Shown here: positions 1-5,554 of the stretch, one piece after another
Position numbering within the stretch: position 1 is the first letter of the stretch
Layout: each line of letters starts with the position of its first letter
Origin: Gemmatimonadota bacterium
GTDB lineage: Bacteria; Gemmatimonadota; Gemmatimonadetes; Palauibacterales; Palauibacteraceae
DNA: 5,638 nucleotides
Direction: 5' to 3'
Assembly (NCBI GenBank): GCA_016649455.1
Contig: JAENXO010000194.1
Coordinates: 1-5,638, forward strand
The notes under the pieces: model-generated
Database searches by the model: none
Seen by the model: only the letters and a program-made list of their open reading frames with translations
What the model was told of the DNA's origin: nothing
Program-made: the position numbers and the translations under genes

Positions 1-2
1 GT

Positions 3-92
3 CTCGGCCTCGTCGCCTTCCCTCGGGTCGGCGCGACCCAAGAGTATGCGAGTCTGGCTCTGGACGGAACGGGCGGCGGCTGGACAGGGTAG
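3..92 (+). CDS. Possible C-terminal end of an upstream gene (partial)
   Basis: The third plus-strand frame is open from the left edge and ends at a TAG at 90-92, about 20 bases before the RNase P RNA. The 29 residues end in LALDGTGGGWTG. Third codon positions are mostly G or C, and first positions are rich in G, as in the real genes of this window. I recognise no family in so short a tail, and another frame is also open here, so this may be chance. If real, the rnpB promoter would lie inside or just after this gene. I found no convincing -35/-10 pair between 40 and 110. Confidence 0.25.
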   Translation, partial: LGLVAFPRVGATQEYASLALDGTGGGWTG

Positions 93-111
93 TGTGGCGG
101 GAGGACGGAGC

Positions 112-485
112 GCGGAGGGAGAAGGGGTCGCGGACCGGTCGCTACGGCGACCCGGTTCGAGGAAAGTCCGGGCTCCGCAGGGCACGATGCCGGGTAACGC
201 CCGGGCGTCGAGAGGCGACGGAAAGTGTCACAGAGATCAGACCGCCGATGGCGGCTTCGGCCGCACAGGCAAGGGTGAAAAGGTGGGGTAAGAGCCCACC
301 GCGCTCGCCGGTGACGGCAGCGGCACGACAAACCCCATCGGGAGCAAGGCCAAACAGGAGCGAGCGGTAGCCCGCCGCGTTCGAGCTCCGGGTAGGCTGC
401 ATGAGGCGTCGGGTAACCGGCGTCCCAGATAGATGACCCCGCGGGCCTCACGGCCCGTCACAGGACCCGGCTTATCTCCCTCCGC
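112..485 (+). ncRNA. rnpB: RNase P RNA, bacterial type A
   Basis: This is the catalytic RNA of ribonuclease P, which removes the 5' leader from precursor tRNAs in complex with the RnpA protein. The ends are set by a perfect 11-bp P1 helix: GCGGAGGGAGA at 112-122 pairs with TCTCCCTCCGC at 475-485. P3 forms from GGGTCGC (125-131) and GCGACCC (147-153). Hallmark conserved blocks are in the right order: GAGGAAAGTCC at 159-169 (CR-I, 5' strand of P4), CACAGAGATCAGACCGCC near 229-246, AAGGGTGAAAAGGTGGGGTA at 271-290, AACCCCATCGGGAGCAAGGC at 331-350, GGTAGGCTGC at 391-400 (segment whose GGU binds the tRNA CCA end), AGATAGATGACC at 427-438, and ACAGGACCCGGCTTAT near 460-475 (3' strand of P4). L14 is a GTGA tetraloop (311-314) on a GCCG/CGGC stem. 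About 374 nt is the normal length. The P18 hairpin at 442-457 has a TCAC loop rather than a GNRA loop. Confidence 0.97.
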
Positions 486-528
486 ATCCCGTCACATCGA
501 AGCGGGGCACGTTCGGCGGTCCGGCAGG
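486..528. other. Convergent gap between rnpB and the usher-like gene
   Basis: The 43 bases lie between the 3' end of rnpB (plus strand) and the TGA of the 910-residue gene (minus strand). I see no hairpin followed by a T-tract in either direction. Both transcripts must end by a factor-dependent route, by a weak or bidirectional structure, or by processing of rnpB beyond P1. Confidence 0.5.
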
Positions 529-3261
529 TCAGCGGTCGCTGCCGCCTTCCAGGGCCGGATCTACCAGAGGATTGGCGAGCGCCCGAAACCTGACGTTCTT
601 CGTCTGAACCGGGATTCGGACACGCCCGGTCTGGCCCCCAAGCAGTCTGACCGGCGTCGGGTCCGGAAGCCTTGCCCGCGATGGAAGACTCTCAGGCACG
701 ATCTCGACCGAGTACTGCCCCGGGCGGAGTGAGTTGAGCCGCACTGTTCCGTCCCGTCCGGTCCTCAAGGCCCAGGCGGAGCCCGGCTCGTTTACCAGTG
801 ACACGGAAATATCCGACAGCGTGTTCTCTCCCGGATCGCGCACGCCGTCTCCGTCCTCGTCGAGGAAGACTTCGATCTCCAGCGCCGTCGAAGGAACTAT
901 CGGGACACCGATATGTGGGGCAGTCGGCACCACAGGGGACTCCGGCGGAAGAAGTCCCGACTCGAGAGATGTGGGGTCAATGGTTACAGAGGATCGACCG
1001 CCCGCCGTGACAAAGCGGAACCGACCGAGCCCATCCGTCACGGCCTCTTCGACGCCCGACCGCACCAGGACTCCGGCAGCGAGTGGCTCGGTTCCGGTGC
1101 GCACTCCGTTTCCGTCCATGTCGATGAACACCACGCCGCTGAGAGGCGCCGGCTTCTCGATCGGCATCGCGAGATCGAGGCTCTGGCGGATTCCAATGGA
1201 AGCTTTCCATCCGCGAACCGAGCCTGGCCCGAATTCCTGGACGGTCTCGGCGCCCAGCATCAGAACTGTGCCGCGCAGCGCCACGATCTCGGCACCGACC
1301 TGGAGCAGCGGATTTCGATAGGTGAAGGACCGACCGAGTGGCAACGCGCCATTAACGAATACAGATGCTCGACGGAGCAGCCTCTGGCTCGCCCCGAATT
1401 CCAGCATTGTCTCGGCTCCGAACATGGGCTCGTATGTATGCCGCAGTCCGCCGCGAATCCAGCCGGCACCACGGTACCACTGGGCCCCGACGCGAGCGTA
1501 CCGGACCGGACTTGTCAAACCCTCGCGGCTTACAACGCCCAGTTCCAGCGACCCGTCCAGGAATACGTCGCCCAGCGGTAGAGCGAGGTTCGCGACCGCT
1601 GTGCGATAAGTCCGGGAGTCGAGGTTCTTCCAGTTGCGAACTCTACCCAGGAGATCGACGCTCGCGCGGCCGTTGAACAGTCGTCCACCGAGCTCGGCGC
1701 CTTTTCGCTCCGGCTCGATTTCAGTCCCGAGCAACGGGTCTTGCTCAAAATAGGCGCCCGCGAGAATGCCGAGTCTCCGGGTGACTCCTAAAACGCCGTT
1801 CGCTCGCAGCTGGCGGCCCGGGAGGCGGCTCTCTCTGCCAATTCCGGGGATGGTGCGAGCGCGAACGTCCAGGGCACTCGGCCCACTGCGATATGAGTAG
1901 ACGGCCTGAATGGCCGGGCCGGTCGCTTCCTCTCCGGATTCAAAATCCTGGACTCTCATCCAGCCTGCCTCGACAGATGCGAGGTGAGCCGACCCCCCGT
2001 TCCAGTCGATGGAGGCCAGAGCACTCATCACGCGGCTGCCCACACCGGGATCGAAGAATCCCCTGCGCTCCACGTCGTCGATTCGAAGACCGACGGTAGA
2101 CCAGGAGAGAGAGTGGTCCAGGCGTCCCGAAACAACGTGGCCATCCACCCGGCTACCACCGGTCGTCGGTGCCGCGACGAGAGCGTTGACCATCCAGGGG
2201 CCCGTGCTCGCCCGGAGGTTTCCGCCGACTCCCTGCTGGATGTTGCCAGACAGGGCGGATGTGCGGAGTGTCAATTCACCGAGCGCTGCTTCGAATCCCG
2301 GACGCCGGAGAGCCAGGAAGTACCGGGGACCGTATGGCGCACCACGAAATGCGAAGCTCATCCCCTCTTGAGGGGTGCTGCGGAAGCCATACTCGATCTC
2401 GGTCTCGGCTGCTACTGTGCCTCGACCCCAGACGGCGATTACCGGATTGGCGACACTGTTCGCATCGGCTCTCTGGCGGATCGTCGTTCCTACGAAAACC
2501 GATGTGGGAACTCGAACCACGCCGGAGAACAGGCCACCTGGCTCCTGGATGACCGCCGAGACATCGGCCGGTATAGCCGTCTCTCCTTCGACCGTGAGGC
2601 GAGCCGCCGCCGCCGTGCCGATCGCCGCGTCTGCAAATACCTCCAGTCGCAGGACCCCCTCGGCTGACTGCCCCTGATCGAGAACGTATACCGGCGGCGG
2701 TTCGTCATTCGCCACGTTGCCGTGTGGTATGGCGATGATGACCGCCGTGTCGGGCGCGTTTCCGGTATTCGTGACTCGAAAGTGGACCTTCAGCGTACGG
2801 CCACGGGACGCCCTGCTCGTGGAATCCACGGAGAGTTGGAACTCCTGCAGCCGCCGAACTTCAACCCGAGCATCGACGGTATCCTGTCTGCCTGCCGGTC
2901 CTACGAGGACTACGCGGGCGATCGTCTGGTCGCCAGCAGTCAGGTCAGGGCGTAACGCCAGCGTTACCGGGATCAGCTGCTCTTCGCCGGCAGACCAGGA
3001 GTACACCCCCGTGGTCGGTCCCATGAGCCGTCCGGCATCGACCTCGAGGATCGTGTAAGCAATGGAAAGGCTGTCAGACGATCCGGCGTTCGACAGCGAG
3101 GCCGGTATCTCGATACCCACGGTGACGATCTCGCCGGCGCCTCGTGCGGCGGTTCCCTGTGCCAGGGCGATTCCTGAGTGCATTCCTGACAGAACCAGCA
3201 ACGCGAAGAATCGCTTTGCCAGGCGGGAATACCCGGGTCGGCCCCGCGCCCGGACGCTCAT
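529..3261 (-). CDS. Usher-like outer-membrane beta-barrel protein with C-terminal SdrD_B-like domains
   Basis: The protein has 910 residues and probably exports or assembles the two subunits encoded upstream. Residues 1-34 form a signal peptide (basic start, hydrophobic stretch FFALLVLSG, ALA before Gln35). Two beta-sandwich regions follow, about 40-135 and 136-240; the second contains VHFRVTNTGNAPD (159-171), typical of NEW3/CARDB-type Ig domains. Residues about 245-700 have alternating polar and apolar short strands with Gly and aromatic residues, as in an outer-membrane barrel. Two Ig-like domains end the protein, each opening with a calcium-type loop, DMDGNG (714-719) and DEDGDG (801-806), and each having a later turn, TDGLGRFRF (742-750) and TGRDGTVRL (834-842). 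These match the SdrD_B/Cna_B-like pattern. Length and overall order resemble FimD-type ushers (about 880 residues), but I recognise no classical usher N-domain or plug. The start ATG overlaps the upstream stop as ATGA, and AAGGGA lies 1 nt before it, so coupled translation is likely. The usher role is inferred from context; a surface adhesin or scaffold is the alternative. Confidence 0.75.
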   Translation of the reverse strand: MSVRARGRPGYSRLAKRFFALLVLSGMHSGIALAQGTAARGAGEIVTVGIEIPASLSNAGSSDSLSIAYTILEVDAGRLMGPTTGVYSWSAGEEQLIPVTLALRPDLTAGDQTIARVVLVGPAGRQDTVDARVEVRRLQEFQLSVDSTSRASRGRTLKVHFRVTNTGNAPDTAVIIAIPHGNVANDEPPPVYVLDQGQSAEGVLRLEVFADAAIGTAAAARLTVEGETAIPADVSAVIQEPGGLFSGVVRVPTSVFVGTTIRQRADANSVANPVIAVWGRGTVAAETEIEYGFRSTPQEGMSFAFRGAPYGPRYFLALRRPGFEAALGELTLRTSALSGNIQQGVGGNLRASTGPWMVNALVAAPTTGGSRVDGHVVSGRLDHSLSWSTVGLRIDDVERRGFFDPGVGSRVMSALASIDWNGGSAHLASVEAGWMRVQDFESGEEATGPAIQAVYSYRSGPSALDVRARTIPGIGRESRLPGRQLRANGVLGVTRRLGILAGAYFEQDPLLGTEIEPERKGAELGGRLFNGRASVDLLGRVRNWKNLDSRTYRTAVANLALPLGDVFLDGSLELGVVSREGLTSPVRYARVGAQWYRGAGWIRGGLRHTYEPMFGAETMLEFGASQRLLRRASVFVNGALPLGRSFTYRNPLLQVGAEIVALRGTVLMLGAETVQEFGPGSVRGWKASIGIRQSLDLAMPIEKPAPLSGVVFIDMDGNGVRTGTEPLAAGVLVRSGVEEAVTDGLGRFRFVTAGGRSSVTIDPTSLESGLLPPESPVVPTAPHIGVPIVPSTALEIEVFLDEDGDGVRDPGENTLSDISVSLVNEPGSAWALRTGRDGTVRLNSLRPGQYSVEIVPESLPSRARLPDPTPVRLLGGQTGRVRIPVQTKNVRFRALANPLVDPALEGGSDR

Positions 3262-3719
3262 GTCCCTTTCGCCGTGAAGCGCAGGACGGCGTCATAGCTT
3301 CCGGGCGCATCCCGGTCGGCAAACAGGAGGGCCCTGAATCGAAGCAGTACATTCGATCGACCGTCTCCCTGCAGGACCACCTGGTTGGCCAGGTCGACCG
3401 GCGTCCAGCCCCCCGCTCCCTCGACCTGCCACTCGAGGTCGGAGACCGGCTTTCCGTAACCGCCCATGTCGAGATCATCGGACGCGAGACACAAAGTCCA
3501 GGACTTCCTGTTCCCACGGGGGTTCACTCGAATCGTGACGGTTCCGGACATCACCCACCCGACGAAGAAGTCCATTCCGGTGGGGTTGGGAAAGACTACA
3601 GGATCGGGAGCGACGTCGACCTTAGACCGATCTGAACCGGTATCGCATGCCGCCTGGGCCGACGCATTGCCTGCGAGCAGCAGAAGTAGACAGAGACCGA
3701 GCCCCAGCGGGCGGATCAT
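3258..3719 (-). CDS. Secreted pilin-like minor subunit (paralogue of the first gene)
   Basis: This 153-residue protein has a signal peptide (hydrophobic LGLGLCLLLLLAG, ASA before Gln22) and a beta-rich mature part of about 132 residues. It is related to the 171-residue subunit: both carry VxFPxPTxx(E/D)FxxG (here from Val41), a KPxSDLE(Y/W)xV(D/E)G block (here from Lys90) and a C-terminal PG(T/S)YD strand (here PGSYD, 139-143). Cys25 and Cys77 could form a disulfide; the paralogue has no cysteine. The stretch between signal peptide and the first shared motif is about 13 residues shorter than in the paralogue, so a donor-strand N-terminal extension may be missing. It lies 16 nt after the chaperone gene and overlaps the usher-like gene by 4 nt. 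A tip, initiating or anchoring subunit of a surface fibre is the likeliest role, by inference. I cannot assign a named family; spore coat U or DUF4402-like folds are the nearest idea. Confidence 0.8.
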   Translation of the reverse strand: MIRPLGLGLCLLLLLAGNASAQAACDTGSDRSKVDVAPDPVVFPNPTGMDFFVGWVMSGTVTIRVNPRGNRKSWTLCLASDDLDMGGYGKPVSDLEWQVEGAGGWTPVDLANQVVLQGDGRSNVLLRFRALLFADRDAPGSYDAVLRFTAKGT

Positions 3720-3724
3720 TCACT

Positions 3725-3730
3725 GACCTC
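3725..3730 (-). promoter_or_regulatory. Ribosome binding site of the minor subunit gene
   Basis: GAGGTC on the minus strand lies 5 to 6 nt before the ATG at 3719-3717, inside the 16-nt gap after the chaperone stop. It supports ATG 3719 as the start. Confidence 0.65.
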
Positions 3731-3735
3731 GCGCC

Positions 3736-4581
3736 TCAGGGAACGCGGAAGGGGATCTGCGTTCCGGCCAGGTACTCTCCACCGAAGTCGAGCATCGGGA
3801 CGGCGAGGTATTGCCCGGGGGCAAGATCATCCGGGAGTTGAACCGCCAGATGGCGCTTCGAACCGGGAAGCACCGTGAATGGTCGCACAGCGCTCGAAGC
3901 GACTACCGTTCCCCGGAAGTCCCGGACCTCGACCGAGCCGACAGGCCAGGCGGGAGCCCCGCCCGGATTCGCGTATTCGAGCTCCACTGACCGGATTCCG
4001 TCTTGTTCGACGATCGAACCGGCATGGAACTCACCACCGGGCGAGGTCGCGTCGCCGATACCGAACACCTTTACCCCGATGCGCTGGTTGATCACCACCC
4101 CGGATTCGGAGGTGGCGGGACTCTCGACGAATATCATGAACCAGCAGGACTCATCCCGGGGGCCACCAGGAATCTCGAATCGCACCTGCTGGGACTGCCT
4201 GGCCTCGACCGACAGAGCATCGGGTGTGATGCGGACATCGTCCCCGCAGCTGCTCGGGTGGGAGCCACTGGGGAGATAGGTGTGGTCGCCCTCTGGCGAT
4301 TGATCGAAGTCGACCGTTTGCAGCCGAAATTCCAGGGACCCTTCACTCTCATTCCGGATCGACAGGAGACCAACAGATGCGTCACCGTCCGCCTGCCGCG
4401 GAAGCGTCAGGATCACCGGGCTGACCGAGAATTGCGCCCGGCCGCTGGAAGGTGCGAGCAACGCGATACAAGCAAGCAGGCCGAACGCGACATGCGTTCG
4501 GCCTGCCCGGCTCATTGATTTCACTACTCGACCCACCGATCGCGCCACTCTACCCCTCGCTCTCATCACCTCGTTCACCAT
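3736..4581 (-). CDS. PapD-like periplasmic chaperone
   Basis: The mature protein (from Gln50) appears to be a two-domain periplasmic chaperone of the PapD type, which would stabilise the secreted subunits until they reach the barrel protein. The hydrophobic signal core is AFGLLACIALLAP, with GRA before Gln50. Domain 1 (51-175) has FSVSPVILTL, then RNES (76-79), then SVEARQSQQVRFEIP (124-138) and PRDESCWFMIFVES (141-154). The last two correspond to the chaperone segment in which a basic VRI-like strand precedes RES-FWLN. INQRIGVKVFG (164-174) resembles the RIKLFYRP strand. Domain 2 covers about 183-281. Cys112 and Cys146 may pair. The usual anchoring Arg near the start of strand A (PapD Arg8) is not evident. 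The coordinates use the outermost ATG, which has no Shine-Dalgarno sequence. GTG 4548 has GAGG 6 nt upstream, and ATG 4515 (MSRAGRTH) gives the most normal signal peptide, so the true start is probably one of these two. Confidence 0.8.
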   Translation of the reverse strand: MVNEVMRARGRVARSVGRVVKSMSRAGRTHVAFGLLACIALLAPSSGRAQFSVSPVILTLPRQADGDASVGLLSIRNESEGSLEFRLQTVDFDQSPEGDHTYLPSGSHPSSCGDDVRITPDALSVEARQSQQVRFEIPGGPRDESCWFMIFVESPATSESGVVINQRIGVKVFGIGDATSPGGEFHAGSIVEQDGIRSVELEYANPGGAPAWPVGSVEVRDFRGTVVASSAVRPFTVLPGSKRHLAVQLPDDLAPGQYLAVPMLDFGGEYLAGTQIPFRVP

Positions 4582-4604
4582 TCATCGTGACGGGAACAGC
4601 ACGG

Positions 4605-5120
4605 TCAGTTCGGTACGACCGTGTATGTGAAGCCGAGATCGTACGTGCCAGGCACGTCAAGGGCCTCGTCCAGGAGGATCTGGTAGTCCACCGTGGAGCT
4701 CCCGGCCCCCGCCGGATTCGCGGTTGAGACGTCTGCAGCGGTCGTCGAGATCGGGACGAACGCCGTGCCGTCCACCGAATACTCGAGGTCGCTCGCAGGC
4801 TTGCTGTAGGTTGAGCCGGTCGGTGTGAAGGCGGCAGCATTGGCCCTGATCTCCACATCGTGCGCCACGTTACCGAAGTATGTCAGGGTGCTGGTCTCGT
4901 TTGCGCCGACCACCCCGAGACCGAACTCTGTCGCGGTCGGAGTCGGGAAAGTGACGTTGTTGAAGTCGATGCTGATGAACAGAATCGACCCGATCGTCAA
5001 TTGGGCAGTCGCCGGAACGGTCGCTGACGTCGTTCCGATTCCCGTGGCCTGTGCGTTGGCGGTCCGGGCGGTGGCGCCGAACATCGCGACGGCGGCCGTT
5101 AGCAGCAGCAGCTTCTTCAT
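4605..5120 (-). CDS. Secreted pilin-like major subunit
   Basis: The 171-residue protein has a classical signal peptide (MKKLLLLTAAVAMFGATA, with ANA before Gln24) and a small, Thr/Ala/Val-rich, beta-type mature domain without cysteine. After cleavage it starts with a flexible stretch and an alternating segment, SATVPATAQLTI (about 32-43), that could serve as a donor strand for a neighbouring subunit. The core has VTFPTPTATEFGLG (56-69), a KPASDLEYSVDG block (107-118) and ends with VPGTYDLGFTYTVVPN, a closing strand like those of spore coat U and related fimbrial subunits. It is the first gene of the operon, 23 nt or more before the chaperone, the usual place for an abundant main subunit. The start ATG follows a GGGGGAA purine run by 8 nt. 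Family membership is inferred from size, fold signature and context; I do not recognise a named protein. Confidence 0.8.
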   Translation of the reverse strand: MKKLLLLTAAVAMFGATARTANAQATGIGTTSATVPATAQLTIGSILFISIDFNNVTFPTPTATEFGLGVVGANETSTLTYFGNVAHDVEIRANAAAFTPTGSTYSKPASDLEYSVDGTAFVPISTTAADVSTANPAGAGSSTVDYQILLDEALDVPGTYDLGFTYTVVPN

Positions 5121-5128
5121 GTCTCAAA

Positions 5129-5135
5129 TTCCCCC
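5129..5135 (-). promoter_or_regulatory. Ribosome binding site of the major subunit gene
   Basis: GGGGGAA on the minus strand ends 8 nt before the ATG at 5120-5118. It is a G-rich version of a Shine-Dalgarno sequence and supports this start, which also gives a compact MKK-type signal peptide. Confidence 0.55.
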
Positions 5136-5286
5136 GTAATCGGTGGTGATCCGGCTTGCCCGGCTGACTGCCAGCTTCGGCCGTCGTGGGGCCCTGTTCG
5201 CCTCCGAATGGGCAAGCGGTGTTCCCACAGCGGGTTCAAGCCGCGCAGGACGGCACGGGACGCATCCAGATGAGATGCCGTAAGTG

Positions 5287-5292
5287 TTTATA
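5287..5292 (-). promoter_or_regulatory. Candidate -10 element of the subunit/chaperone/usher operon
   Basis: TATAAA on the minus strand sits in the AT-rich part of the gap and is the best -10-like hexamer upstream of the operon. No good -35 lies 16 to 18 nt upstream (the sequence there reads CAGTTT or AGTTTT). The promoter would need an activator, use another sigma factor or lie elsewhere. The GCAGAAC direct repeats just upstream could be an activator site. Confidence 0.3.
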
Positions 5293-5316
5293 GGTGAAAA
5301 GGTTACAGAAAACTGT

Positions 5317-5336
5317 GCAGAACTCTGAAGCAGAAC
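5317..5336. repeat. Direct repeat GCAGAAC, 13-base period
   Basis: Two exact 7-base copies (5317-5323 and 5330-5336) are separated by TCTGAA. On the minus strand they read GTTCTGC and lie 25 to 44 bases upstream of the TATAAA at 5292, where an activator could bind. Two 7-mers this close can also arise by chance. Confidence 0.35.
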
Positions 5337-5338
5337 GC

Positions 5339-5371
5339 CCCGACCGCCGGGAGCCACCCGGTCAAGTCGGG
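5339..5371. repeat. Two-part inverted repeat (hairpin)
   Basis: CCCGAC (5339-5344) pairs with GTCGGG (5366-5371). Inside it, CCGGG (5347-5351) pairs with CCCGG (5357-5361) around an AGCCA loop. The plus strand continues with CAAAAG and the minus strand with CGTTCTGC, so neither side has the T-run of an intrinsic terminator. It may be an operator-like DNA site or a chance structure in GC-rich DNA. Confidence 0.4.
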
Positions 5372-5469
5372 CAAAAGCGGCGACTTCCACTTCCCCGTGG
5401 TGTCTTGCAAGAAATTTCTGCAGCACGGGCTCGCAGGAGCAGGCGGTGGGCCAGATTTGCGCGTCGCGG

Positions 5470-5498
5470 TTGAGCGATAGTCATTCCGCCGGTATGTT
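5470..5498 (+). promoter_or_regulatory. Candidate sigma-70-type promoter of the peptidase gene
   Basis: TTGAGC (5470-5475) and TATGTT (5493-5498) are separated by 17 bases, the ideal spacing, and each matches four of six consensus positions. Transcription would begin near 5505, about 50 nt before the GTG start. An inverted repeat begins within the -10 element. Confidence 0.5.
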
Positions 5499-5510
5499 CG
5501 GGCTCCCGAA
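5497..5510. promoter_or_regulatory. Inverted repeat TTCGGG-CT-CCCGAA over the likely start of transcription
   Basis: Perfect 6-base arms flank a 2-base spacer. The repeat overlaps the last two bases of the candidate -10 element and the expected transcription start. This position would suit a repressor operator. The spacer is too short for a stable RNA hairpin with all six pairs, which favours a DNA site. Confidence 0.35.
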
Positions 5511-5544
5511 TCTTCTTATCGTGACGTACCGACTCCCCGGTTCC

Positions 5545-5548
5545 AGGA
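5545..5548 (+). promoter_or_regulatory. Ribosome binding site of the peptidase gene
   Basis: AGGA lies 6 nt before the GTG at 5555. An in-frame TGA at 5522-5524 closes the frame upstream, and the next in-frame ATG (5621) would cut into the conserved LDNGMKVIVH motif, so GTG 5555 is the best start. Confidence 0.6.
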
Positions 5549-5554
5549 TTGAGT

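Larger units (their letters stand above)
5121..5554. other. Divergent intergenic region, 434 bases
   Basis: I see no convincing gene here. A 100-codon GTG-initiated minus-strand frame (5426-5124) has no domain or signal and runs up to the major subunit gene. The stretch 5281-5316 is AT-rich compared with its surroundings and is the likeliest place for the operon promoter. Inverted repeats are ACGGCA/TGCCGT (5250-5255 and 5276-5281), a two-part hairpin at 5339-5371 and TTCGGG/CCCGAA (5497-5510). ACAGAAAACTGT (5305-5316) is a small 4-bp hairpin. A direct repeat GCAGAAC lies at 5317-5323 and 5330-5336. If the operon starts near 5280, its leader would be about 160 nt. No riboswitch class could be matched. 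Confidence 0.6.

Noticed and set aside
46..291. An 81-codon plus-strand frame and overlapping frames across 46-461
   Set aside because: They run through the conserved, structured RNase P RNA and have no protein-like features.
486..528. Intrinsic terminator between rnpB and the convergent operon
   Set aside because: No stable stem followed by a T-tract on either strand.
1080..1150. EF-hand protein reading of the DMDGNG loop
   Set aside because: The loop has the DxDxNG pattern, but it starts a beta-rich SdrD_B-like domain with no flanking helices, so EF-hand is not supported.
734..2677. Several plus-strand open frames of 100 to 227 codons (for example 734-1321 and 1984-2667)
   Set aside because: They lie antisense inside the 910-residue gene, overlap each other, have Arg/Pro/Ser-rich low-quality translations and no Shine-Dalgarno or domain. 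They are shadows of high-GC coding DNA.
5140..5290. A cyclic di-GMP (GEMM) or other riboswitch in the operon leader
   Set aside because: A GGGCAAG run on the minus strand recalls part of the GEMM consensus, but the ACGCAAAGCC core and the paired second helix with a GNRA loop could not be found.
5124..5426. A 100-codon minus-strand frame starting with GTG
   Set aside because: No domain, signal peptide or credible ribosome binding site; it spans the candidate promoter, several inverted repeats and the leader of the major subunit gene.
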